From contig NZ_JACYXE010000001.1 of assembly GCF_014857905.1 (NCBI RefSeq), forward strand, positions 496,001-560,000: a stretch of DNA of 64,000 nucleotides. Direction: 5' to 3'. Both the position numbers and the translations under genes were made by a program. Shown here piece by piece: positions 51,387 to 60,424 of this stretch. The notes under the pieces were generated by a model, which had not been told where the DNA came from, searched no databases, and saw nothing but the letters and a program-made list of their open reading frames with translations. Position 1 is the first letter of the stretch; each line of letters starts with the position of its first letter. The stretch comes from Agilicoccus flavus. GTDB taxonomy: Bacteria > Actinomycetota > Actinomycetes > Actinomycetales > Dermatophilaceae.

Positions 51387-52838
51387 GTGTCACTCGATCC
51401 GCGGCGGCCCTTCGACCCCGACGACCCGGCCACCGGACCGCTCCCGGTCTACACGGATCCCGGCGACGAGGGCTACCACCAGACGCTGTCCAACCTGCAG
51501 ATCCAGATGATCGCCATCGGAGGGGCGATCGGCGTCGGCCTGTTCCTCGGCATCGGGACCCGGCTGGCGACGGCGGGGCCCGGCCTCATCGTCAGCTACC
51601 TCGTCGTCAGCGTCGTGATCTATCTGCTCATGCGGGCCCTGGGCGAGCTCGTCCTCTACCGGCCGACGACGGGCGCCTTCGTCTCCTACGCCCGCGAGTT
51701 CGTCTCCGACCGGCTGGCCTTCATGACGGGGTGGATCTACGTCGCCCTGGCCGCCCTGGCCGGGATCGCGGAGATCGCCGCGCTCGCCGTGTACGTCCAG
51801 TACTGGGTGCCCCAGGTGCCGGGCTGGATCCCCTCGCTCGTCGCGGCCCTCACGATCGTCGGCTGCAACCTGCTCAGCGTGCGCGTGTTCGGGCACATCG
51901 AGTTCTGGGCCTCGGCCATCAAGGTCACGGCCATCATCCTGTTCCTCCTCGCGGGAGTCGGGATCGTCGTGGCCACCGACGTGTTCGGGGCCGGCGGCCA
52001 GGCGAGCGTCGCCAACCTGTGGCGCAACGGAGGCTTCCTCCCCCACGGGGGGATCGCCCTCGTCATCGTCCTGTCCGGGGTCGTCTTCTCGTTCTCGGCC
52101 GTCGAGATCGTCGGCGTCTCCGCGGGCGAGGCCAAGGACCCCGCCAAGGCCATGCCGACCGCGATCAACTCCGTCGTCGTCCGCATCGCGCTGTTCTACA
52201 TCGGCAGCATCGCCGTGCTCGCCATGCTGTTGCCCACCGACGCGTACTCCGGCGCCGAGTCCCCGTTCGTCACGGCCCTCGCCTCGCTGCACGTGCCCGG
52301 CCTCGCCGGGGTGATGAACTTCGTCGTGCTCTCGGCGGCGATCTCGGGGGTCAACGCCACGCTGTACGCCGCGGTGCGACTGCTGCGCAACCTCGCCGCC
52401 CACGGTCAGGCGCCCAGGGCGACGGTGTGGGTCTCGCGCCGAGGCGTCCCGGCCGGGGGGTTGCTCACCGTCGGGTGCGTCTACCTCATCGGGATCGGGC
52501 TCATCTACGTCGCGGGCGCGAGCCACGCGTTCGAGGTCGTCCTCAGCGCCTGCGCCGTGTTCATCCTCTTCGGCTGGATCTCGATCTTCCTGTCCCACCT
52601 CGGCTACCGCCGCGCCCTCGCCGCGGGCCGGGTGGTGGCGTCGTCGTTCCGGATGCCGGGCTCCCCCGCGACCGACTACGTCTGCCTCGTCTTCCTCGTC
52701 GCCGTGGCGCTCTACATGATGTTCGACATGCGCAACCCGACCTGGTGGCACTCGCTCGTCGCCGGGGTGCTCATCGTGGGCGCCACGAACCTCGGCTACG
52801 AGGTCACCCGGCGCCGGGCCCGGTCCGCGCGACCCTGA
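51387..52838 (+). CDS. Amino acid permease, APC superfamily (AAT family)
   Basis: 483 residues, 12 transmembrane helices. I chose the GTG at 51387 (VSLDPRRPF) because GGAG lies about 10 bp upstream. The GTG at 51327 overlaps a likely TAGGGT -10. Signature QTLSNLQIQMIAIGGAIGVGLFLGIG is helix 1 of AAT permeases, followed by VSYLVVSVVIYLLMRALGEL and FSFSAVEIVGVSAGEAKDP. These import amino acids with H+; relatives include AnsP, GabP and LysP. The specific amino acid is unclear. It faces right, away from the fadD gene. Confidence 0.86.
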   Translation: MSLDPRRPFDPDDPATGPLPVYTDPGDEGYHQTLSNLQIQMIAIGGAIGVGLFLGIGTRLATAGPGLIVSYLVVSVVIYLLMRALGELVLYRPTTGAFVSYAREFVSDRLAFMTGWIYVALAALAGIAEIAALAVYVQYWVPQVPGWIPSLVAALTIVGCNLLSVRVFGHIEFWASAIKVTAIILFLLAGVGIVVATDVFGAGGQASVANLWRNGGFLPHGGIALVIVLSGVVFSFSAVEIVGVSAGEAKDPAKAMPTAINSVVVRIALFYIGSIAVLAMLLPTDAYSGAESPFVTALASLHVPGLAGVMNFVVLSAAISGVNATLYAAVRLLRNLAAHGQAPRATVWVSRRGVPAGGLLTVGCVYLIGIGLIYVAGASHAFEVVLSACAVFILFGWISIFLSHLGYRRALAAGRVVASSFRMPGSPATDYVCLVFLVAVALYMMFDMRNPTWWHSLVAGVLIVGATNLGYEVTRRRARSARP

Positions 52839-52921
52839 GCGCCCGCGGGAGGGGCCGGCCCGGCCCGCCGCCTCGGATCGTCAGGGCTCGCACCGGGCCC
52901 CGCGCGGCCGATGGGAGGGGC

Positions 52922-55114
52922 GTGTCGACCCCTTCGATCCCCCGCCGGGCCTTCCTGTCCGCGTCGCTGCTCGGGGGCGGGATCCTGAGCGCCGGGATGG
53001 CCGGGTGCACGCCCGGCGCCGCGCCGGCCACCGGCGGCGCGGCCGCCGACGAGCCCTCCTGGCGCCCGCGACCCGTGACCCGCGGCGCGCTGTCCTGCCT
53101 CGCGACGCAGGACGGGACGACGCTGCGGCTGCACACCGCCGGCGGGGACGCGACGTTCTGGGCGGGGGTCAACCTCGGCAGCACGACCCCCGGTCACTCC
53201 CCGGGCGAGCTGGCGATCACCGCCGAGGACTACCGGCGCTGGTTCGCGATGATGCGCAGCGACGGGGTCCGGGTCGTCCGGATCTACACGATCCACCCGC
53301 CGCACATGTACGCCGAGCTGCGGACCCACAACGAGGCCCACCCCGACGACCCTCTCTACCTCGTGCAGGGGATCTACCTGCCCGACGAGTCCTACCTGGA
53401 GCACCAGGACCTGTTCGCCGACGCCCCGACGCGGGCGATGGTGCAGGAGATCCGGGACGCGAGCGCGGCCGTCCACGGCACGCTGCGGCGCGCCCCGCGG
53501 CGGGGCCGCGCGAGCGGGGCGTGGACGGCCGACGTGTCGCCGTGGGTGGCGGCGTGGATCGTCGGCGTCGAGTGGGACCCGGTGGCGACCGCGGCCTCCG
53601 ACGCCCGCAACGCCGCCCGGCCCGCCCACCGCGGCACGTACTTCTCGTCGGCCCCGGACGCGTCGCCGACCGAGCGGTGGGTGGCCGCCCGGATGGACGA
53701 GCTCGCCGGCCACGAGGCGCGGCACGGCCTCTCGGTGCCGATCGCGCTCGTCAACTGGCCCACGACCGACCCCCTGTCCCACCCCGACGAGCCCCTCGAC
53801 CGCGAGGACCTCGTCGGCGTCGACGCGAACCACGTGCGCGCGCACACCGCCTGGCCGGGCGGCACGTTCGCGAGCTATCACGCCTACCCCTACTACCCCG
53901 ACTTCCAGCGCCTCCAGCCCTCGTACGTGCGCCCGGCCGCCGGCGGCGGGAGCGCCGATCCCTACCTCGCCTACGTGCGCGACCTCGTCCGGCACCACGC
54001 CGGGATGCCGCTCATGGTCACCGAGTTCGGCGTGCCGTCCTCGCTCGGGTCGGCGCACGTCGGCACGAACGGACGCGACCAGGGGAACCACACGGAGACC
54101 GAGGCGATGTCGACGGACGCGGCCATGCTGGCGTCCTTCGCCGAGCTGGGGCTGGCCGGCGGCCTGCTCTTCGCGTGGACCGACGAGTGGTTCAAGTTCA
54201 CGTGGAACACGCTGCCGCGGCACGCCGTCGCCGATCCCGAGCGCCGCGCGCTGTGGCACGACGTGCTCACCAACGAGCAGTTCTTCGGCCTGCTCGCCCA
54301 CGACCCGGCGCGCGTCGGCGAGCGGACCGTGCACGAGGCCGACGCCGGGTTCACCCGGATCGTCCTCGACCACGACGCGTCCTGGGTCCACCTGCGCCTC
54401 GACCACCTCGGCGAGCTGCCCGCGCCCGTCGTGCTCGGGTTCGACGTCGTGCCCGGGGGCCGGGCCGTGCCGGGGCTGGGCGCCGACCCCCGCTTCGACG
54501 TGCTCGTGCGCGTCGACCCGGCGGCCGGGACCGCGGCGGCGCTCGTCCGCTCCGAGCTCGACCCGCTCCGCCTCGACGGCCTGCCCCCGGCGGCGCTGCC
54601 CCGACCCGACGCCGACGGGTGGGCGCTCCAGCGCCTCACCCTCAACCGGCCCTACCCCGCGCGGGGCGCGGCGCCCGCGCGCGGGGCCGAGCTGCTCGAG
54701 GTCGGGAACCTCGTGCGGGCCGACGACGCCGGGGCCCTCACCGGTCGCACCGGCGACACCCTCGCCACGTGGGCGCTCGCCCCGCCCGCGGCCGACGGCC
54801 TCGCCCGCCTGACGCTGCGCCTGCCGTGGGGGCTCCTCGGACTCGGCGACCCGTCCTCCCGCGTCGCCGTGGTCCCGGTCGGCGGCCGGCCCACCCCCGT
54901 CGCCGTGGACCGGATCGGCGTCGCCGTCGCCGGGGCCGGCGGGACGGGCGGAGGCGGCGCGCCCGTCGCGTTCGACGTGCGCTGGGAGGCGTGGAACCGG
55001 GCGAGCTTCACCGAGCGCCGCAAGGCCGGGGCCGACGCGTTCGCGACCGCCCTGCGGGACACCGCGACCCGCGGGAGGGCCCCGCGTGGGGACGCGGGCG
55101 GTCCCACGTCCTGA
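52922..55114 (+). CDS. Tat-exported lipoprotein with glycosidase-like barrel
   Basis: 730 residues. GTG at 52922 follows GGGAGG. The N-terminus IPRRAFLSASLLGGGILSAGMAGC has a twin-arginine RRAFL and a lipobox Cys (about residue 27), so it is a Tat lipoprotein. Residues about 55-420 look like a TIM barrel of GH2/GH5 type: FWAGVNLGSTTPGHSPGELA, VRVVRIYTIHPPHMY, and MVTEFGVPSSLG where a catalytic Glu would sit, with LFAWTDEWFKFTWNT. Two beta-rich regions follow (about 480-720). The substrate is unknown and another barrel enzyme is possible. It is the first of two neighbouring genes with the flavin oxidoreductase 12 bp on. Confidence 0.72.
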   Translation: MSTPSIPRRAFLSASLLGGGILSAGMAGCTPGAAPATGGAAADEPSWRPRPVTRGALSCLATQDGTTLRLHTAGGDATFWAGVNLGSTTPGHSPGELAITAEDYRRWFAMMRSDGVRVVRIYTIHPPHMYAELRTHNEAHPDDPLYLVQGIYLPDESYLEHQDLFADAPTRAMVQEIRDASAAVHGTLRRAPRRGRASGAWTADVSPWVAAWIVGVEWDPVATAASDARNAARPAHRGTYFSSAPDASPTERWVAARMDELAGHEARHGLSVPIALVNWPTTDPLSHPDEPLDREDLVGVDANHVRAHTAWPGGTFASYHAYPYYPDFQRLQPSYVRPAAGGGSADPYLAYVRDLVRHHAGMPLMVTEFGVPSSLGSAHVGTNGRDQGNHTETEAMSTDAAMLASFAELGLAGGLLFAWTDEWFKFTWNTLPRHAVADPERRALWHDVLTNEQFFGLLAHDPARVGERTVHEADAGFTRIVLDHDASWVHLRLDHLGELPAPVVLGFDVVPGGRAVPGLGADPRFDVLVRVDPAAGTAAALVRSELDPLRLDGLPPAALPRPDADGWALQRLTLNRPYPARGAAPARGAELLEVGNLVRADDAGALTGRTGDTLATWALAPPAADGLARLTLRLPWGLLGLGDPSSRVAVVPVGGRPTPVAVDRIGVAVAGAGGTGGGGAPVAFDVRWEAWNRASFTERRKAGADAFATALRDTATRGRAPRGDAGGPTS

Positions 55115-55126
55115 GAGCATGGCCGG

Positions 55127-56083
55127 ATGCGCATCGGATTCCACGCCTCGCACGAGCAGATCTCGCCCCGCCAATTGCTCGCCGACGTCCAGCACGCCGA
55201 ACGGGTCGGCTACGACATGGCCATGTGTTCGGACCACTTCTCCCCGTGGAGCGCCCGACAGGGGCACTCTGGCTACGCGTGGTCCTGGCTGGGGGCCGCG
55301 CTCGCGACGACGGACCTCGAGTTCGGCTGCGTCTGCGCGCCCGGGCAGCGCTACCACCCGGCGATCGTCGCGCAGAAGATCGCGTCCCTCGGCCAGATGT
55401 TCCCCGGCCGGTTCTGGACGGCGCTCGGCAGCGGCGAGGCCTCGAACGAGCACATCACCGGCGACCGGTGGCCCGACAAGGAGACGCGCACGCGGCGGCT
55501 CGAGGAGTGCGTCGACGTCATCCGCCGCATGCTCGACGGCGAGGAGGTCACCCACGACGGCCTCGTCCGCGTCGACCGCGCCCGGCTTTGGGACCTGCCG
55601 CAGGAGCGGCCGCGGCTCGTCGCGCCGGTCGTGTCGGTCGAGTCGGCGACCCGCGTCGCGGCCTGGGCCGACGCCCTCATCACCATCAACCAGCCGGTCG
55701 AGAAGCTGCGCGACATCATCGACGCCTACCGCGCCGCCGACGGTCGCGGGCCGATCTCGCTGCAGGTCCACCTCTCGTGGGCGCCGGCCGCCGACGAGGC
55801 CGAGGCCATCGCCTGGGACCAGTGGCGCAGCAACGTCTTCGCCCCGCCGGTGTGCTGGGACACCGAGACCCACGAGGGGTTCGACACGATGGCCGAACAC
55901 GTGACCATGGACTCGGTCCACCAGTCCGTCGTCGTGTCGCACGACCTGAGCGAGCACCGCGACCGCCTCGCCGAGTTCGGCGGCCTCGGCTTCGACGACA
56001 TCTACCTGCACCACGTGGGCCAGGAGCAGACCGCCTACCTCGACGCGTTCTCCGAGCAGGTGCTGCCCGCCCTGCGCGGCTGA
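55127..56083 (+). CDS. Luciferase-like flavin oxidoreductase (TIGR03885 type)
   Basis: 318 residues, bacterial luciferase-like TIM barrel. Start ATG at 55127, only 12 bp after the lipoprotein stop. Conserved forms are RIGFHASHEQISPRQLL, AMCSDHFSPWSARQGHSG, CVCAPGQRYHPAIVAQKIASLG and FWTALGSGEASNEH, all matching the TIGR03885 group, called probable non-F420 flavin oxidoreductases. The reaction is unknown. Its genomic link to a glycosidase-like lipoprotein may reflect a shared sugar-derived substrate, but this is only a suggestion from spacing. Confidence 0.82.
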   Translation: MRIGFHASHEQISPRQLLADVQHAERVGYDMAMCSDHFSPWSARQGHSGYAWSWLGAALATTDLEFGCVCAPGQRYHPAIVAQKIASLGQMFPGRFWTALGSGEASNEHITGDRWPDKETRTRRLEECVDVIRRMLDGEEVTHDGLVRVDRARLWDLPQERPRLVAPVVSVESATRVAAWADALITINQPVEKLRDIIDAYRAADGRGPISLQVHLSWAPAADEAEAIAWDQWRSNVFAPPVCWDTETHEGFDTMAEHVTMDSVHQSVVVSHDLSEHRDRLAEFGGLGFDDIYLHHVGQEQTAYLDAFSEQVLPALRG

Positions 56084-56204
56084 GAGCGGGACCGCACGAC
56101 CCGGTCCCCCTCCGCGGGGGTCCGGGCCGCCCGCCCGGCGCCGCGGCCCCTGCGGGACAATCGGGTGACGGGCGGACGACGAGCACACCGAGCGGGGGCC
56201 AGGC

Positions 56205-57128
56205 GTGGGGCAGGTCTTCGACGGCTTCATCACCGTGGGGGCCGTCATCGCCCTCGGCGCGCTCCTCGCGCACGTGCGGCTCGTCGACGAGAAGGCCCAG
56301 TCCGTCCTGCTCACGCTGTCGTTCTTCGTGGCCAGCCCGGCGCTCATGCTCCTGACGATCGGCGAGGCCGACGTGCACCAGGTGCTCTCGCCCAACCTCG
56401 TCGCGTCCGCGGCCGGCGTGCTCATCCCCGGGGCGATCTACCTCGCGCTGGCCCGGTGGCGCTGGCACCGCGACGCGGGCGAGGCGACGATCGGGGCGCT
56501 GTCGTGCACGTACGTCAACGCCGGCAACCTCGGCATCCCCATCGCCGCGTACGTGCTCGGGGACGCCGCCCTCGTCGCCCCCACGCTGCTCATGCAGCTC
56601 CTCGTCATGCAGCCGCTGGCCATGACGGTCCTCGACCGGCACACCCGCGGGCCCGGGCAGGGCGTGGGGCGCATGATCCTCGCGGCCCTGTCGAACCCGC
56701 TGACCGTCGGCAGCCTCCTCGGCCTCGTCCTCGCCCTGACGGGCGTGACCCTCCCGACGGCGATCCGCGCCCCCGTCGACCTCGTGGGCCACTTCGCCGT
56801 GCCGGCGATGCTCATCGCCTACGGCATCGCGCTGCGCCTCGGGCCGGGGCTGGGCGCGGGGGGCTCCCGGGCGGAGCTCGTGACGACGACCATGCTCAAG
56901 CTGTTCCTCCAGCCGCTGACGGCCTACGCCGTGGCCCGCTTCGGCCTCGGCGTGGAGGGCCTGCCGCTGCTCGCCATCGTCGTCACCTCGGCCCTGCCCA
57001 CGGCCCAGAACATCTTCGTCCACGCGTCGCGCTACGGGCGGTCGACGACCCTCGCGCGCGACACGATCCTCCTGACGACGGCGGGGTCGGTGCCCGTCAT
57101 CCTCGCCGCGACGGCCCTGCTCGGTTAG
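56205..57128 (+). CDS. AEC-family (auxin efflux carrier-like) transporter
   Basis: 307 residues, 10 transmembrane helices. GTG start at 56205. Family signatures: ITVGAVIALGALLAHVRLVDEKA, LSCTYVNAGNLGIPIAAYVLGDAA (the first bundle with the Asn-X-Gly motif), LSNPLTVGSLLGLVLALTG, and ITSALPTAQNIFV-like VVTSALPTAQNIFVHASRYG. Bacterial AEC members carry malate, malonate or other carboxylates. No adjacent catabolic gene hints at the substrate. Convergent with the glucose-6-phosphate dehydrogenase gene. Confidence 0.87.
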   Translation: MGQVFDGFITVGAVIALGALLAHVRLVDEKAQSVLLTLSFFVASPALMLLTIGEADVHQVLSPNLVASAAGVLIPGAIYLALARWRWHRDAGEATIGALSCTYVNAGNLGIPIAAYVLGDAALVAPTLLMQLLVMQPLAMTVLDRHTRGPGQGVGRMILAALSNPLTVGSLLGLVLALTGVTLPTAIRAPVDLVGHFAVPAMLIAYGIALRLGPGLGAGGSRAELVTTTMLKLFLQPLTAYAVARFGLGVEGLPLLAIVVTSALPTAQNIFVHASRYGRSTTLARDTILLTTAGSVPVILAATALLG

Positions 57129-57135
57129 AAGCAAG

Positions 57136-57156
57136 GCCGCCCGATCGGCGGGCGGC
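57136..57156. terminator. Terminator between convergent genes
   Basis: 8-bp inverted repeat GCCGCCCG / CGGGCGGC with an ATCGG loop, 7 bp after the AEC stop and before the G6PD stop. Short but GC-only. Confidence 0.55.
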
Positions 57157-57192
57157 GGGCGGGCCGACGGGATCGGTGCGCAGTCTCCTGGG

Positions 57193-58728
57193 TCAGGAGC
57201 GCCGGACCCGCCACGCCCGCTCGAACGGCAGACGCCACGCGTGCGGGGCGATGAGCTGGTGGATCGCGTTCGGGCCCCAGCTACCGGGCGAGTACGGCTT
57301 GACCGCGGGCGGGTCCTCGAGCAGCGGCATCGACCGCGCCCAGAGGCTCTCGATGCCGTCGGCCGTCGTGAACAGGGTGCGGTCGCCGCGCATCGCGTCC
57401 ATGAGAAGACGCTCGTACGCCTCGAGGACGTCGGTGGCGTACTCCGTCTCGGAGGTGGAGAACTGCATCGACAGCTTCTCCAGGCGCATGCCGGGGCCGG
57501 GGCGCTTGCCGTAGAAGCTCAGCGACACCTTCGACTCGTCGGCGAGATCGAACGTGAGGTGGTCGGGGCCCATCGAGTCGACGCCGGAACCGGCGGGGAA
57601 CATCGACTTCGGCGCCTCCTTGAAGGCGATGGAGATGATGCGCTGACCCTCGGCCATCATCTTCCCGGTGCGCAGGTAGAACGGGATGCCCGCCCAGCGC
57701 CAGTTGTCGATCCGCGCCCGCAGGGCGATGAACGTCTCGGTGTCGGAGTCACGCGCGACTCCCGGCTGGTCGCGGTAGCCCTGGTACTGCCCGCGGATGA
57801 CGTCGCTCGGCCGGATGGGCAGCAGCGAGCGGAACACCTTGTCCTTCTCGTCGCTGATCGAGCGCGGCTCGAGGGCGGTCGGCGGCTCCATCGCGACGAA
57901 CGCCATGACCTGGAAGAGGTGCGTGACGACCATGTCTCGGTAGGCGCCGGTGGGCTCGTAGAACGCGGCGCGCTGGTCGAGGCCCAACGCCTCGGGCACG
58001 TCGATCTGGACGTGGTCGATGAAGTTGCGGTTCCAGATGGGCTCGAACAGCCCGTTCGCGAAGCGGAACGCGAGGATGTTCTGCGCCGCCTCCTTGCCGA
58101 GGAAGTGGTCGATGCGGAAGATCTGCGACTCGTCGAACGTGCGGTGCAGGTCGGCGTTGAGGCGCACGGCGCTCTCGATGTCGGTGCCGAACGGCTTCTC
58201 CATGACGACACGCGAGTTGTCGACGAGGCCGGCCTCCTTGACCGTCGTGATGACGGCGGTGGCGGCCTTCGGGGGGACGCTGAGGTAGTGCAGGATCCGC
58301 GACGAGCTGCCGAGGCTCTCCTGAGCCTTGTGCACGGCGTCCGCGAGCGCCCCCGGCCCCTCGCTCTGCGAGACGAACTGGAGGCGGGGCTTGAAGCTCT
58401 CCCACTCGGCGTCGGTGAGCTTGTGCGCGCCGAAGTCGGCGATCGACTTCCGCGCGAACTCGCGGAACGCGTCGTCGTCGTACTCGTCGAGCGACGTGCC
58501 GATGACGTGGATGTCGGGCGTCAGCGACGACACCGACAGGTGCGCCAGCGCCGGGAGCAGCTTGCGCCGCGACAGGTCGCCCGTCGCTCCGAAGAGCACG
58601 ACGACGTGCGGGTCCACGTGCTCGCCCTCGCGACGGGCGGCGCGGGAGGCGGAGGGGTCGGGGTAGGCGATCGTCTGGGCGCGGCGGAGCGCCTCCATGG
58701 TGACGTCGTCGGTCGAGTTCTCGTCCAC
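57193..58728 (-). CDS. zwf: Glucose-6-phosphate 1-dehydrogenase
   Basis: 511 residues; oxidises glucose-6-phosphate to 6-phosphogluconolactone with NADP+. I chose the GTG at 58728 because GGGAGA lies about 11 bp upstream; an ATG at 58698 is also possible. The nucleotide site is VVLFGATGDLSRRKLLPAL and the catalytic segment is RIDHFLGKEAAQNILAFRF with the conserved His/Lys. MEKPFGTD and GIPFYLRTGKMM are typical. It is a lone gene here, separated from opc/pgl genes often found with zwf. Length and motifs are normal. Confidence 0.92.
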   Translation of the reverse strand: MDENSTDDVTMEALRRAQTIAYPDPSASRAARREGEHVDPHVVVLFGATGDLSRRKLLPALAHLSVSSLTPDIHVIGTSLDEYDDDAFREFARKSIADFGAHKLTDAEWESFKPRLQFVSQSEGPGALADAVHKAQESLGSSSRILHYLSVPPKAATAVITTVKEAGLVDNSRVVMEKPFGTDIESAVRLNADLHRTFDESQIFRIDHFLGKEAAQNILAFRFANGLFEPIWNRNFIDHVQIDVPEALGLDQRAAFYEPTGAYRDMVVTHLFQVMAFVAMEPPTALEPRSISDEKDKVFRSLLPIRPSDVIRGQYQGYRDQPGVARDSDTETFIALRARIDNWRWAGIPFYLRTGKMMAEGQRIISIAFKEAPKSMFPAGSGVDSMGPDHLTFDLADESKVSLSFYGKRPGPGMRLEKLSMQFSTSETEYATDVLEAYERLLMDAMRGDRTLFTTADGIESLWARSMPLLEDPPAVKPYSPGSWGPNAIHQLIAPHAWRLPFERAWRVRRS

Positions 58729-58889
58729 GGGACAGCATTCTCCCAGGTGGAGCGTCGATTTCCCACCCTCCTCCCAGGGCCCGTCCGAGCGGTCTGCCCC
58801 CTTGGACGGGCCTGATGTCGACAACAGTGCCGTCGGAACGGCCCACATCTCCCTTGACGTGCCGCATGGACGGATCGACCATTGAACAA

Positions 58890-59693
58890 ATGTCCCTCCA
58901 TCCCTGACCCTGTCGCACGTCGTCCTCCCGCTCGAGAACCCCGTGAGCGACGCCAAGGTCCTCACCGGCCGGCAGAAGCTGCTGACCCGGATGGTCATGC
59001 TGTTCGCCGAGGTCACCACCGAGCAGGGCCTGACCGGGATGGGGTTCTCCTACTCCAAGCGGGGCGGCGGCCCGGCCCAGTACGCCCACGTCAAGGAGAT
59101 CGGCGAGGTGCTCGTCGGAGACGACCCGAACGACATCCAGCGCCTGTACGACACGTTGCTCTGGGCGGGCGCATCGGTCGGGCGCTCCGGCGTCGCGACC
59201 CAGGCGATCGCGGCGGTCGACATCGCCCTGTGGGACCTCAAGGCGAAGCGCGCCCGGCTCCCGCTCGCCAAGCTCATCGGCGCCCGCCGCGACTCCTGCC
59301 GCGTCTACAACACCTCCGGCGGGTTCCTCCAGGTCTCCATCGAGGAGGTCGAGGAGAAGGCGAGCGCGGCGCTGGAGGCCGGGATCGGCGGCATCAAGAT
59401 CAAGGTCGGCCAGCCCGACTGGCGCACCGACCTGGCCCGCGTCGAGGCGATGCGCGAGCACCTCGGCGACGCCCCGCTCATGGGCGACGCCAACCAGCAG
59501 TGGGACCGCGCGCGGGTGCTGCGCATGTGCCGGGCGCTGGGTCGAGCACTTCGAGTGGCTCGACCCGCTCTTCGACGAGCGGATGGAGATCCGCGACGGG
59601 CGCATGTGGCTGCCCGACCGGCCGGGTCTCGGCTTCACGCTCAGCGAGCGGACGCGCGAGCTGACGCTCGAGAGCGTCACCTTCGGCGGGTGA
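58890..59693 (+). pseudogene. Decayed L-talarate/galactarate dehydratase-like (enolase superfamily)
   Basis: A broken mandelate racemase/muconate lactonizing-family gene. The recognisable reading LSHVVLPLENPVSDAKVLTGRQK begins in a frame with no start; ATG at 58890 lies upstream but is one base out of frame (it hits TGA at 58905). The body is well preserved (GMGFSYSKRGGGPAQYAHVKEIGEV, AAVDIALWDLKAKRARLPLAKLIGA, GIKIKVGQPD) to DANQQWDRARVLRMCRAL. There, at about 59537, it jumps to WVEHFEWLDPLFDERMEIRDG. About 120 residues holding the metal-binding Glu residues and the catalytic end of the barrel are missing, and the tail is in another frame. So two lesions, and no active enzyme. The family identity of the body is fairly sure; the exact sugar acid is not. 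Confidence 0.8.
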
Positions 59694-59714
59694 GGCCCGC
59701 GTAGCGTGGCGCCC

Positions 59715-60409
59715 GTGAGCATCGAACGCGGCCGCGGCGGCCTGGCCCGCGGGGTCGTCGAGGACCTGCAGGCGCGCATCCTCGACGGCGACCTCGCCCC
59801 CGGCGCGAAGCTCCGAGCGAGAAGGACCTCATCGACCGGTACGCCGTGTCGCGCACCGTCGTCCGCGAGGCGCTCTCGCGGCTGGCGGCGGCCGGGCTCG
59901 TCGAGACCTTCCAGGGGCGGGGGTCGTTCGTGCTCGCGGTGCCCGAGCCGTCGCGATTCGGGCTCGAGGCCGCGCAGCTGCGCACCCACGAGGACGTCCT
60001 CGCGATGGTCGACTTCCGCGTGGGGGTCGAGTCGGAGGCCGCGGCCCTGGCCGCCGGGCGGGCGACCCCGGACGCGCTGGCGGCGGTGCGCGCCGCGCTC
60101 GCGGCCTTCCCGGCCGCGGGCGAGGCGGGGGCGGTCGAGGCCGACTTCCGCTTCCACCGCAGCGTGGCCGCGGCCGCGGGCAACCGGTTCTACCTCGAGC
60201 TGCTCGACTCCCTCGGGCCGATGATGATCCTGCTCCCCCGCACCCGCCTGCAGGAGAGCTTCACCCTGACCGACCCGCGCCACGTCGAGCGCGTCCACCG
60301 CGAGCACGAGGCGATCGCCACCGCGATCGGCTACGGCGACCCCGACGCGGCCCGCGCCGCGATGCGGCTGCACCTGTCGAACTCGCGCCACCGGCTCCGC
60401 TCGGCCTGA
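59715..60409 (+). pseudogene. Frameshifted GntR/FadR-family regulator
   Basis: A FadR-subfamily regulator broken near its N-terminus. The GTG at 59715 gives VSIERGRGGLARGVVEDLQARILDGDLAPGAKL, then the frame is lost at about 59811. One missing base after AAGCT would restore KLPSEKDLIDRYAVSRTVVREALSRLAAAGLVE, the winged-helix segment. The FCD effector domain follows intact (VDFRVGVESEAAALAAGRA, FRFHRSVAAAAGNRFYLELL, HREHEAIATAI). It lies 21 bp after the dead dehydratase, its likely regulatory target. FadR-type GntR proteins often respond to sugar acids. Could be sequencing error alone, but the adjacent deletion supports real decay. Confidence 0.8.
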
Positions 60410-60424
60410 GCGTCGCGCGCCTCG

